Origin: Neocallimastix lanati (nom. inval.)
Lineage: Eukaryota > Neocallimastigomycota > Neocallimastigomycetes > Neocallimastigales > Neocallimastigaceae
Length of the DNA stretch: 37,500 bases
Assembly: GCA_016946835.1 (NCBI GenBank)
Contig: JACVTC010000040.1
Coordinates: forward strand, 402,501 to 440,000
Direction of reading: 5' to 3'
Positions 23,895-35,911 of the stretch are shown here, piece after piece. The first letter of the stretch is position 1; the number at the start of each line of letters is the position of its first letter. The translations under genes were made by a program, and so were the position numbers. The notes under the pieces were generated by a model, which saw nothing but the letters and a program-made list of their open reading frames with translations, had not been told where the DNA came from and searched no databases.

Positions 23895-23928
<34 letters not shown>

Positions 23929-24295
23929 ATAATAAATAATATAAACATTTATAAATAATCTATCTAAAACATGGTAAAATTCACTACAGAAAAAAAAAAG
24001 AAAAAAAAAAAAAAAAGAAGTGAGGCATCGGTATTTGAAATGGAAATATCATAAAATATATTATTATTAATAATTAACATTTTTGTTTTATTATATATAT
24101 ATATTTATTTCCATATACACATTAAAATATATTTTATTGATATTTTATTGTAATATTTGGTAGTTTTGGCTAATTTAATTTATTTTTACGTTTAAATAAT
24201 TGAATTTACTTTTCATATTAAAATCTATTGTTTTTTTTTTTTTTTTCAATTTTCTTTTTAAATGATTCTTGAATGTAATTTACTTATTTACAAAT
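23873..24295. other. G-alpha 3' flank
   Basis: Untranslated sequence with a 30-base A run (23897-23926) and several AATAAA-like sites. One small patch of mixed composition (24018-24052) was not recognised. No ORF. Confidence 0.7.
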
Positions 24296-25995
24296 AAAAT
24301 AAAATAAAATAGATATAAAGTATAGAATGAAATAAAATAAACTAAATAGTTGAAATATAAATGTAAAGTACAGATTGAATAAAATAAATAAATAGTTGAA
24401 ATATAAATGTAAAGTACAGATTGAATAAAATAAATAAATAGTTGAAATATAAATGTAAAGTACAGATTGAATAAAATAAATAAATAGTTGAAATATAAAT
24501 GTGAAGTACAGATTGAATAAAATAAAATAAAATAAAATAAAATAAAATAAAATAAAATAAAATAAAATAAAATAAAATAAAATAAAATAAAATAAAATAA
24601 AATAAAATAAAATAAAATAAAATAAAATAAAATAAAATAAAATAAAATAAAATAAAATAAAATAAAATAAAATAAAATAAAATAAAATAAAATAAAATAA
24701 AATAAAATAAAATAAAATAAAATAAAATAAAATAAAATAAAATAAAATAAAATAAAATAAAATAAAATAAAATAAAATAAAATAAAATAAAATAAAATTA
24801 AATAAAATAAAATAAAATAAAAATAAATAGTAGAAATATGAATATAAAGCACAGATTTAATAAAATAAAATAAAATAAAATAAAATAAAATAAAATAAAA
24901 ATAAATAGTAGAAATATGAATATAAAGCACAGATTTAATAAAATAAAATAAAATAAAATAAAATAAAATAAAATAAAATAAAATAAAAATAAATAGTAGA
25001 AATATGAATATAAAGCACAGATTTAATAAAATAAAATAAAATAAAATAAAATAAAATAAAATAAAATAAAATAAAAATAAATAGTAGAAATATGAATATA
25101 AAGCACAGATTTAATAAAATAAAATAAAATAAAATAAAATAAAATAAAATAAAATAAAATAAAAATAAATAGTAGAAATATGAATATAAAGCACAGATTT
25201 AATAAAATAAAATAAAATAAAATAAAATAAAATAAAATAAAATAAAATAAAAATAAATAGTAGAAATATGAATATAAAGCACAGATTTAATAAAATAAAA
25301 TAAAATAAAATAAAATAAAATAAAATAAAATAAAATAAAAATAAATAGTAGAAATATGAATATAAAGCACAGATTTAATAAAATAAAATAAAATAAAATA
25401 AAATAAAATAAATAGTAGAATATGGATATAAATTACAGATTGAATAAAATAAAATAAAATAAAATAAAATAAAATAAAATAAAATAAAATAAAATAAAAT
25501 AAAATAAAATAAAATAAAATAAAATAAAATAAAATAAAATAAAATAAAATAAAATAAAATAAAATAAAATAAAATAAAATAAAATAAAATAAAATAAAAT
25601 AAAATAAAATAAAATAAAATAAAATAAAATAAAATAAAATAAAATAAAATAAAATAAAATAAAATAAAATAAAATAAAATAAAATAAAATAAAATAAAAT
25701 AAAATAAAATAAAATAAAATAAAATAAAATAAAATAAAATAAAATAAAATAAAATAAAATAAAATAAAATAAAATAAAATAAAATAAAATAAAATAAAAT
25801 AAAATAAAATAAAATAAAATAAAATAAAATAAAATAAAATAAAATAAAATAAAATAAAATAAAATAAAATAAAATAAAATAAAATAAAATAAAATAAAAT
25901 AAAATAAAATAAAATAAAATAAAATAAAATAAAATAAAATAAAATAATAAAATAAAATAAAATAAAATAAAATAAAATAAAATAAAAATAAAAAT
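24296..25995. repeat. AAAAT pentanucleotide satellite with 46- and 88-base higher-order units
   Basis: Three layers. First, at 24347-24513, there are four 46-base units beginning TAGTTGAAATATAAATGTAA with starts at 24347, 24393, 24439 and 24485. Second, a pure AAAAT run covers about 24514-24798. Third, TAGTAGAAATATGAATATAA units start at 24828, 24906, 24994, 25082, 25170, 25258, 25346 and 25413; five consecutive spacings are exactly 88 bases, each made of the 46-base-like core plus extra AAAAT. A final pure AAAAT run spans about 25442-25944. On the minus strand the pentamer has no stop in one frame, giving a spurious FILFY-repeat peptide. Long-range identity of the 88-base units implies recent amplification. 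Confidence 0.95.
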
Positions 25996-26859
25996 AATTA
26001 ATAGGAGTTGTAAATAATATTAAAGTATTAATAAAGATAAATTGAAATAAAATTTAATCCAAATAGCTAATAATTGTTCTTCACACAACAAACCTATATG
26101 AAAAGTTAATCTCTCGAATTATATGTTTTTTCTTAGTTGGGGGTGAGTTGAATGAACACTGTATTATCTATTTTTTATCCTTGGTATCATAAGAATTAAA
26201 TTACTTTTTTTCCTCTTAAAAATATTCCTCTTCGTGGTTGGTTTGATGATATAATTCTAAGGGAATAAATAAATAAATAAATAAATAAATATATAATATA
26301 TTAGTTTTTAAATTTAAAATTTATGATTTAAATCTATGTATAATTCAATATATATAAATAAATATATATATATATATATATATATATTTTTTTTCTAAAA
26401 AAAAATTATTATATTTAATTCTAAATGACTACTCTAATTCTTGATATTAATTTATCCACAAAATAAAATTAACTTTATTAATTTTATTTTTAATTTTTAT
26501 ATCAAATTATTAAATAATTAGTTATGTCACAGTAGAATAATTAAAAAAAATTTTTTTTACAAAAATATTTTAAATAGTTTTATAAAATTTGGTAAAAAAA
26601 TAGTGTAGTGAACCTATTTTTTTTTTTTTTTAAACAAAATCGATGAAGTTCAAGTGTAATTTATAATAAAAAACAATTAAATATATTTAATTTTTTTTTA
26701 TTTATAATTTTTTTTTATTTATCTATTGTATTTTTTTTTATAATAATTATTTTATTATATTTTTTTAAAAAAAAAAAAAAATTAAATAAAATTTATTTAT
26801 TTAAAACGATTATTTTAAAATTATTCACAAAAGAACAAAACTATAAAAATTTATAATAA

Positions 26860-26939
<80 letters not shown>

Positions 26940-27028
26940 AATAATTAATACATAAAATAGTTATATTGACATTATAAATAAATAGTATAGATGCTATTTC
27001 GCTCTCTTGTATATACTTATATGCATAG
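25996..27028. other. Spacer between satellite and retroelement cluster
   Basis: 25996-26275 is noticeably more complex than its surroundings, with fragments that read as short peptides on both strands, but no gene is recognisable. After that come TAAA and TA repeats, T tracts and an ATT microsatellite. Confidence 0.65.
26861..26935. repeat. TTA trinucleotide microsatellite
   Basis: Twenty-five uninterrupted TTA units. Confidence 0.95.
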
Positions 27029-27340
27029 TTTTTTTTAGACTAGGTAGAGAATACACTTCCAACGCTTTATTAAATAGATAACTATATTTTTATGTATTAA
27101 CATTTTTTTAAAAACAAAATACATCATATAATTTAAAGATAAAAAATAAAATAAATATAAAAGATTAAGTAAAATAAAAAAATAATGAAAATTAAAATTA
27201 AAATATATATATATATATGTTAATTAATAGAAAATTAATTAATTATAAGAATAAAAATAAGTTATAAAGTAAAAAAAAAAATTTCAGTGTGATGTATACT
27301 ATGAGTAGTAACATGATCACCATTTAAATCTAAAAAATAA
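27029..27340 (-). mobile_element. Short non-coding retroelement sharing the LINE tail (copy B)
   Basis: Read on the minus strand it has ATAGTATACATCACAC, T-rich sequence, TTACTTAATCTTTT, CTTTAAATTATATGATGTA, GTTAATACATAAAAATAT, TTTAATAAAGCG, TTGGAAGTGTATTCTCTACC, TAGTCT, and A's at 27029-27036. It shares these blocks with copies A and C; the part upstream of TTACTTAATC is shared only with copy C. It follows directly after the dead LINE at 27362-28575 in the same orientation. No ORF. Confidence 0.65.
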
Positions 27341-27361
27341 TGAAACAAAGAAAGTAACATC

Positions 27362-28575
27362 TTTTTTTTTTTTTTTAGACAGGGAAGAATACACTTCTAT
27401 AAATTTATTAATTTTATTATAAAACATACATGTAGGTGAAAAGTACATTTGAAATTAAAAATAAAAATAAAAGTTTAAAAAAAATTAAAAATAAAAAAAA
27501 GCTTAAAAATACTATGGTACTTCGGCAAGTTGTACTATGCAGAAATTTTCCCTTCCTAACAAATAAAAAAAAAATAATAAAACCTAGGAGTAACATCTTT
27601 AAAATAGATAGTGTGGTGTCCATTAAACGCTCTCCGGATTCATCATTTATTGAACTACTAAGGCGAGACTCACCCTTCATTGAAATAAATGATGGTCCTG
27701 TATTATCATTATGTCTTAATCAGTAGGACTTCGACACTCTTGGTTAAGTTTGGTATTTTGGAATACCTATCAAATAATAGCTCAAACGAACTACTTATGA
27801 TAAGTATTGCGCTATCTCTAAGCCCATAATTTTTGGAACAGGTGACTCAGATGAACCTTTGAAAAGTAGTTCATTTTAATTGTCTCTGTTCCCCTCTATC
27901 GAAAAGTAGCTCATTTAAAGCTAAAGTTCCACCAAGAAGGAACAAGTATATATATTGATTGATATAATCTTCAAAATCAGAAATAGTGTCATAGGAAGAA
28001 AGAGGATTAAACATTCCTCTAATCTTCTTGATGAACGAAACATAGAGATCATCGATGAAATTTAAAGAATTCCATCTAAAAGATACAAGAGCATTGCATT
28101 TAAAAATCCAATGATCAAAAGATTGATTTCCTTTCGCCACAACAGGGGCAAGTCTTGGGACAACCTTCTGAAACTCTACCCATTCTAATAGCAATAGTAG
28201 TATTGTATTTATAGCAACAACATAAACGTATAATCCACGAAAGCCCTAAGTTGAATTGGGGATATTTTAAGCTAAGCATAATTATAGCTTTATTATTTGA
28301 GAACTTGTTACTATTGTAATTTTGACCTTTGATACCTTGAAATTTTGAAATTTCCAGTAACGTTCTAAAATATCGTCATACTTTACACATTTATATTTTT
28401 TTTTTTTTTTTTTGTACAAAGTTCTAGATTCTTTAGTCCAGGAATAATAATGCATTTTGGGAATAGATTTAATAAGATCCTTTATAATACAGTTAGATTT
28501 ACTCCATTTTGTAAACGATTTAACTTGTAAAACTTCACAGAAGCAGTTCATATCATTGGGGAATATACTGATAGA
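27362..28575 (-). mobile_element. 5'-truncated, decayed LINE copy on the minus strand
   Basis: Coding remnant followed by a 3' UTR that ends GAAGTGTATTCTTCCCTGTCT and a 15-base A tail (T's at 27362-27376). The terminus matches the tail family of the other elements. Only the last third of the polyprotein is present. Stops and frameshifts show it is older than the copy at 14217-14994. Confidence 0.85.
27610..28572 (-). pseudogene. Broken LINE polyprotein C-terminal third
   Basis: Successive minus-strand stretches match the intact LINE ORF in order. ISIFPNDMNCFCEVLQVKSF, then KWSKSNCIIKDLIKSIPKM and YYSWTKESRTL (28570-28400) correspond to the region from LSIPPIASFCAKAM to SWTKKARSL. LSLKYPQFNLGLSWI (about 28265-28215) matches LSLKYSQFSLGFFWI. 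CPKTCPCCGERKS and, after a frameshift, SFDHWIFKC (about 28165-28100) match the zinc cluster. FIDDLYVSFI, LFLLGG and DRGEQRQL follow, then stops, then LTKSVEV. At least one frameshift and several stops make it non-functional. Confidence 0.85.
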
Positions 28576-28604
28576 AAAAAAAAAAATAAAAATACGAACT
28601 GAAA

Positions 28605-28643
<39 letters not shown>

Positions 28644-28714
28644 AATATATATATATATCTTTATTAAACATACATTATGCTTGATTCATATTAATTATTT
28701 ATTTGACTCCATTT

Positions 28715-28717
<3 letters not shown>

Positions 28718-28746
<29 letters not shown>

Positions 28747-28809
28747 GACTAGGAAGAGAATACATTTTCAATGCTTTATTAAATAGATGATTTAATTTTT
28801 ATGTATATT

Positions 28810-28868
<59 letters not shown>

Positions 28869-29070
28869 AATACATTATATAATTTAAAGATAAAAAACAA
28901 AATGTAGGTAAAAGATTAAGTAAAATAATAAAAAATAATAAAAAATAAAATAAAATAAAATAAAATAAAATAAAAAAGATTAATTCATCATAAAAAATTT
29001 AATGCATAAAAAAAAAATTTTTGGCGTGTATGTATGTATACTATATGATCCTTGACTCATTTAAAGTTTT
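28718..29070 (-). mobile_element. Short non-coding retroelement sharing the LINE tail (copy C)
   Basis: On the minus strand it has ATAGTATACATACATACACG, A/T-rich sequence, TTACTTAATCTTTTACC, CTTTAAATTATATAATGTA, a 48-base homopolymer (28813-28860), TTAATATACATAAAAATT, TTTAATAAAGCATTG, TGTATTCTCTTCCTAGTC and an A tail (T's 28718-28746). It is the closest match to copy A over TTACTTAATCTTTTACCTAC. No ORF. The 5' limit is uncertain. Confidence 0.65.
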
Positions 29071-29523
29071 ATTTTTGAATTTAAAAATTATATTTTTTTT
29101 TTTTTTTTTTAATTCCATATCACTTATAGTAAAATAATAAATAAAATAAAATAATATTAATTGGTAATTAACGCCTTTAAAAGTTTTTTTTTTTTTTTAT
29201 TTTTGAAATTTAAAAAAGTTTTGAGTATTAATTAAATTTTAAAATTTTTTTTTCTTTTTTTTTTTTTTTTTAATTTTTTTTTAAAAAAAATATAAATTTT
29301 AAGGTAAAAGTAAAACATATTCTATAAATATTTAAACTTTTACTTATTAACAAAAAAAAAAAATATATATATATATATATATATTAAAGAAAAATTATGT
29401 AAAGTGTGTAACACAAAATTTTTATATCAAATTATTAAATTCATATGTTCTAAATAATAATTAGTATTAATATTACTAATTTTTTTTTTATTAATTATAT
29501 TTAATAATTTTATTAAACTTTAA

Positions 29524-29581
<58 letters not shown>

Positions 29582-29936
29582 GATATGAAATTACGATATT
29601 AATAATAAAAATAAAGAATAAAAAAAAAAAAATTTTTTAATAAATAGTCAATATATCCTAATATTTTAATTTTTTTTTTCTTAAATTCTATCTATATATT
29701 AAAAGTAATATTTTTAATTAAAAAAAAAAAAAACAAAAAAATAAAAAAAAGATTTAATAATAAATAATATATTCATTATTAAACTTTTTTTTTTCTTTTT
29801 ATAATAGTTATTTACATTTACTAATTATTTATAAATAAATAAAAATATATACAATTAGATCTTCATTTTTAAACAGAATGATAGGTATGATTAATTATAG
29901 AAAATTCAAATTTTCAAAAATTAATTTTTGATATTA
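29071..29936. other. A/T-rich spacer
   Basis: Homopolymer T tracts, the longest 53 bases at 29526-29578, with AT dinucleotides and TAAA runs. No gene or structured RNA seen. Confidence 0.8.
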
Positions 29937-30032
29937 ATATAATATTATTAATATCATTTAATAACTTTTGATATTATATATTAATAATACGAAAAAGTAT
30001 AAAAATGAAGACCAAAAACAATTTTTTTTTTT
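29937..30032 (+). repeat. Left arm of an inverted repeat
   Basis: Includes AACTTTTGATATTATATATT, TTAATAATACGAAAAAGTAT and AAAATGAAGACCAAAAACA. The reverse complement of 30701-30801 carries the same three blocks in the same order, with scattered differences and small indels. The arms point inward and each ends in a homopolymer T tract. This arm is also the 3' flank of the small minus-strand ORF. Confidence 0.8.
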
Positions 30033-30042
30033 ATTTATTTAT

Positions 30043-30300
30043 TTAAGGTCTTCCATTTATTTGAACCTTATCCATATTGTGAAGTCTAAGGTATTCTCTT
30101 TGCATTTCCTGAATAAACATATTTAATTCTACGATATCATTATATTTTAATGGTCTAACATAGATACTAGTTCTATCATAGACCTCATTGTCATGAGTAG
30201 TTATAGTAGTTATAGAATTATTAAAAGTAACATGTCTCTTACTCTTTAATAAATTCTTTGACGAAATATTTTCATTAAGACCAACCGATAATAAAGGCAT
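30043..30300 (-). CDS. Small protein with RVxF-like motif, function unknown
   Basis: An 85-codon frame with a true ATG (30298-30300) and TAA (30043-30045), coding density well above the spacer around it. The peptide has mixed composition: KSKRHVTFNNSITTITTHD, then EVYDRTSIYVRPLKYNDIVE, then an amphipathic C-terminal stretch ELNMFIQEMQREYLRL. RHVTF fits the RVxF docking motif for protein phosphatase 1. A V-F-x-T-x-YDR arrangement occurs in small regulatory segments of other fungal proteins as I recall them; this is a resemblance, not an identification. No signal peptide or membrane segment. It lies between the arms of an inverted repeat, close to the left one. It may be one exon of a longer spliced gene, but I see no convincing partner exon. 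Confidence 0.6.
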   Translation of the reverse strand: MPLLSVGLNENISSKNLLKSKRHVTFNNSITTITTHDNEVYDRTSIYVRPLKYNDIVELNMFIQEMQREYLRLHNMDKVQINGRP

Positions 30301-30700
30301 TTTGTATATAAGTTATTCCAAAAAAAAAAAAAAAAAAAAATATAAAAATTTTTTTATTTTGCAATATCCTTCTTCTTAATGATTTGAGGTTACAGCAGTT
30401 TTTAATACAATTTTCTATTATAACTTTATTTTATATTATTTAATATTAATTTTAAATATTTTATTTTATTTTATTTTTGTATTCGTATTTTTCAAATGTA
30501 GTATTATTCCCAAATAATTATTAGTTCACGTATAGGTATAGATATAGTTATTTACAAGTCTCTTATCTTGTACAAAAAATACTTTTAATAAAATTGATAA
30601 ATTCTTCATTTATTCTTTTGAATTTAGTTTTCTTTTTTAAATTGTTTTGATAAGAAATACTTATTAATTATTAAATTAATAATACTTACTTAAGTAAAGA

Positions 30701-30801
30701 TAAAAAAAAAAAAAAAAAAAAAAGATTTTTTGTCTTCATTTTATACTTTTTTGTATTATTAATATTATATCAAAAGTTGTTACGTAATATTAATAATATT
30801 A
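30701..30801 (-). repeat. Right arm of an inverted repeat
   Basis: The reverse complement contains AACTTTTGATATAATATTAA, TAATAATACAAAAAAGTATA and AAATGAAGACAAAAAATC, matching 29937-30032. The central segment between the arms is about 670 bases and holds the 85-codon ORF only on the left side; the right half (30301-30700) has no counterpart ORF. Confidence 0.8.
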
Positions 30802-31152
30802 TTAATATTTAAAATTATTATAATTTTTACTCCTATATTAGATAAAAATGAGTTGTTTAAAAAAAAAAAAAAAAGATTTATCATTTAATTATTATTTCAT
30901 ATTTTTAGTATTATTAGCATTATTATTATTTTGGTTTTTTTTTAATTAATTTAATATTAGTTAAAAATTTTATTTTAAATGAATTATATATTAAATAAAC
31001 TTTATTAGTTAATATATTCCATAGTGCGTTATTTTTAATACGTTCAAAAGTATTATAAAAAAAAATATATATATATATGATAAGATCATAAAAATTTAAA
31101 GCATGACATACTAATATTACGTAGTTATTATATATAATAATAATAATAATAA

Positions 31153-31183
<31 letters not shown>

Positions 31184-31968
31184 TAAAAAAAAGTTTATTT
31201 TATGTTAAATTTTAAAAATTATAATATTTTATTTTTTTATTTTATTTTATTTTATTTTATTACATTTTTTGATGCTAAATTTACTTTTTTTTTTTTTTTT
31301 TTATAATATACATATATATAATTTAAGAAAAATTTCTTCTTATAGTTATCATTTTAACTTATCTAAATAGTTAATATTCAATTTTTAGTATAAAAAATAT
31401 TAATATGTATAAATGTTTATAATTAACTGATTTTTTTTTTATCAAAACTTTTTATAGATAAAAAAAAAAAAAATAAAAAATATATACTAAGAAGATAACA
31501 TTTATCAATGATAATATCAAAATGTTAATTGTGTAATTGGAATATAATAGAAATGATAATCTTTCATTATATAAACATCAAAATATTTATAAAATATATC
31601 TTTTTTTTTTTTTAAATAAAGAAAAAAAAGTAAATTTCAATAACAAAAATATATATATATATGTAAAATAAAATAGAATAATATTAATAACAAATAATTA
31701 AAATCGATATCTATTAATTAGTTTAATTCCATTAATTATTTTTAATAGTAATTTTATTTTATATGAAATAAAAAAATAAATAATGTCTTTTTTTTTTTTT
31801 TTTTTTTTCATATCTTTGAAATATATCTAATAAACTCTTTTTCATTTTTCATTTCGTATTATTAGTAAATTATATATATAAAATAATTAAATAATTATTA
31901 TTTAATATTATTAATGTCCATTGTTTAGTAATTGAATTTAATTTATTAGAGTAAATTTTAAAATTGTA

Positions 31969-31999
<31 letters not shown>

Positions 32000-32819
32000 A
32001 AAGTTAGAGAATAACATATTATTATTTAATATTTTAATAATTTAATTTTCAATTTTTTTTTTTTTATTTTTATTTTTTTTTTTTATTTTTTAAAATATTA
32101 ACAATATTTTAAAGCATTAACAATTAAAATTCAAGATAAAATTACATCATATTTGTATATATTAATTTTAATATGACATTTCCAATATTATTCTTATTAT
32201 TAATATCTTTTTTTTTTTTTTTTTATTTTTACTTTTAAATAATTCATTATTTATTATTAAATATCTTTATATTTTATTTTATTATTATTAAAAATAATTT
32301 TATTTTATTATAATTAGTTGTTATTCTGCTTTTATCCCGATGAAATTACCTTAATTTACAAATGCGATTGCTTATTTGTTACATATTAATATCAATTTAT
32401 TGAAATTAATAAAAATATTTTTCTTAATAAAAAATATTCTTATTCATTATTTTATTTTATAATTTTTAAACTTTTTAATATATATATATATATATTTTAT
32501 TTGGTTCTATTGGAGTTTTTTTTTTTTTTTTTTTTTTTATTATATAATTTTTTTTATTTTATAATATTAATTTTATTATTTTAACTTTATAATTTTAATT
32601 TTATTATTTTTATTTAATAATTATTTAATTATTTATTATTTTTTTCTTTTTAAACCAATATTATTATAGTATAAAATGGTAATATTAAAATTTATTCAAA
32701 TATGATTTAATATCAAAAATTATTATCAAATTTTTTAAACATTTAACTTTATTTCATTAAATAATATTAGTTTACAACTACTACTCACCTCTAACTATTT
32801 GTTAATCTCTTGATTTCTT

Positions 32820-32858
<39 letters not shown>

Positions 32859-33489
32859 GCCATTATCAGATAAGTCTAATTATTAATTAATTTTTTTATA
32901 TAGTAATAATTAAAAAAAAAAACAATTAAAATAAAATAAAATAAAATAATATTTTATATTTAAATATTTATCAAATTCATTGTTTAAAAAAAAAAAAAAT
33001 AAAAATTTTAAATTGAGTTTTTTTATATCTACTTTTATTTATTATTATCAATAATAGTTTTAATCCTAATCTTTATTATTAAAGAAAAAAAATTAATATA
33101 TTATTTAGGTTATTATTAAAAGATAAATAATTATTTTATCCTATTTCTATGGTTATATACTAATATAGTCTTTTGCTTTTTCTTTTCCTTTTTATTTTAT
33201 TTTTAATAAAGAGAACATCATAAGACTTTTTTTATAAATTATTATTTAATTTTAATTTCATTTTTTTTTTTTTTTAGTTTATTCATTAGAAAAATATAAA
33301 AAAAAAATTAAAATGTTTACAAATAAACATTAGTATAATATATTAAAATAGTATAATATATTTACAATATATTTACAATATATATTGTAGTATTAACAAT
33401 ATGATAAAATAATATATTATAAATATATTGATTTATTATTTAATTTTTTATTTCTTCTTACTGATTCAATATTTTTTTTAATCAAACAA
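30802..33489. other. A/T-rich spacer
   Basis: T and A homopolymers, AT dinucleotides and TTTTA or TAAA runs. A patch of more mixed composition at 32310-32400 was not recognised. No ORF or RNA gene supported. The segment 30301-30700 inside the inverted repeat is similar spacer. Confidence 0.75.
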
Positions 33490-33517
33490 ATGAAGGGTCA
33501 TTCTCAAAACTTCAAAA

Positions 33518-33919
<402 letters not shown>

Positions 33920-33921
33920 AA

Positions 33922-35375
33922 TAATAAATGAAAATTTTTTTTTATATATTTTTATTATTTAAAATTTTAAAAAAAAATAAATTTTCATTATTTAATTTAT
34001 AAAAATTTCCAGTTAAGAAAAAAGTTTTAAATAAACAGAAATTATGGCTGTCTTCTTTTTTTTTTATAGAATAGAAATAGAATTAAAAGTATGATAGCAT
34101 AACTTTAATAATTATAAATTATACGCTGTAATAATAAAAAAAAAAAGAACAAATAATTCATAATTAATAAAACAAATAATTGAACAGTGAATATGAATTA
34201 ATAAATAAGAACAAATAATTAAAACTAATCATAAATCGATAAATAACATATATATTATAAACAAGTGAATAGGGTTAATGTTCATTAAATAATAATAGTA
34301 ATCAGTGATAAATTAACAAATAAAATATTATGTCAAAAATCTTTATATAATAAATATGTATTAAAATATATATATATAATTAAATATTTATTTAAATATA
34401 AATAAGATAATACTATTGTGAAATTATGAGATTTATATAATAAATAAAAAATAAAAATAAAATAATAAAAAAAAAATTTATGTATTATCTTTAACTTTAT
34501 ATCCTATGAATAAAAGATCAAAAAAAATAAAATTCCATAAAAAAAAAAAAAAAAAAAAAACTCACATACTATAGAATCTGATAAACACTTTTTTAAGATG
34601 TTTGAATTATGAATGAATTAAATTTAATTGTCTTTAATTTTTATTTTAATTCTAAAAATAATAATAATAAAAAAAAAAAGACAATCTTTTTTTTTATTAT
34701 TATTATTTTAAAAAAATATAATTAAAAATATTCCATAATTCAATAATAAATATTATTAATTAATTCTACACTTTAACTATTGTTATTTAATAAGGATAAG
34801 TCATTATGAAATGAAAAGTAATATTCAAAGTTAAACTAAATAAAATTATAAAAAGGAGACTTTATTTCATATAGATAGATGGTGTGTAGATAGATTTAAA
34901 TATTTTTATTTTTAATATTTTAATTTTTAATATTTCATCATCATTATTATTTGTTGATTTAAATTAATTTCTTTTCTTCTTTTTTTTTTTTTTTTTTTAT
35001 TTTTTAATATTAATATTATTTTTTTTGTTTTTATTTTTTTATTTTTTTTTGTTTTTGTTTCGTTTTCTGTTGTTGTAATTTTTTATTTTTGTTTTAACTT
35101 TTAAAAAATTTTTTTTCCTTTTTAAGTAAAATTAAATTATTGAAAATTAAATTATTGAAAAGGGAAAAATGAAAAAAAATTGAAAAAAATTTATTAAAAT
35201 TTAATATAAAAAATTAAAATAAAGAAAAAAATGATTAAAATTAATAAATGAATTAATTTTTTTTTTTTTTTTTCCATTTTTTCCATTTTTTTAAAAGATA
35301 ATCCAATAGTTACTCTTTCAATTCATAAAATAATTATTTTATATTAACCAATTGAACTATTCAATTAATATTAAT
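33922..35375. other. A/T-rich spacer
   Basis: Includes repeated AACAAATAATT-type motifs (34148-34220), an A run (34539-34560) and a T-rich block (34978-35060). No gene seen. Confidence 0.75.
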
Positions 35376-35475
35376 TATTATATCTATTAATTATTATAAC
35401 TATTAATTATTAATTATTATAACTATTAATTATTAATTATTATAACTATTAATTATTAATTATTATAACTATTAA
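35376..35475. repeat. 23-base minisatellite
   Basis: AACTATTAATTATTAATTAT-type units with AACT at 35398, 35421, 35444 and 35467, an exact 23-base period, grading into TTATTAATTATTA variants downstream. Confidence 0.85.
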
Positions 35476-35911
35476 TTATTATTTATTATTAATTATTATT
35501 TATTATTAATAATTTATTTTTATTAATTATGTTATTATTATTTATTATTTATTTTTATTTTATCGCTTTATTTTATATTTTTATTGGTTACTATTATAAT
35601 ATATTTTTTTAATCTTAAATTTCTTTTTAATCGATGTTAAACGGCTTTTAATTTTAATTTTATTATATTTTTATTATTTAATATTTTCTTTATTTTTTTT
35701 TTTAATATTTGTTTCAGGTTTAATTACTTCACTAAGAAGATCGTTTTATTAAAATATATTATATTATATTCCTCAATAGAAAAGAAAAAGAATAATATAC
35801 TTTTTTTCATCTTTTTATATATTTAAAATGATATTTCTAAATGAACGTAGATATAAAAAATTCAAAACTTTATTATCTATTTTATTACTTTATAATTGTT
35901 ATTTATTATTT
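35476..35911. other. Spacer before the heptamer array
   Basis: A/T-rich. A short mixed patch lies at 35628-35650 and another at 35712-35750; neither is recognisable. Confidence 0.7.

Noticed and set aside
24280-24930. 216-codon minus-strand frame of FILFY repeats
   Set aside because: It is the AAAAT satellite read in its stop-free frame; no real start context and no non-repetitive core.
24347-25420. Evenly spaced repeats resembling a CRISPR array
   Set aside because: The segments between repeats are AAAAT simple sequence, not unique spacers, and the genome is eukaryotic.
27436-27726. 96-codon plus-strand frame
   Set aside because: Antisense to the 3' end of the dead LINE copy; lysine-rich because of A-rich 3' UTR sequence.
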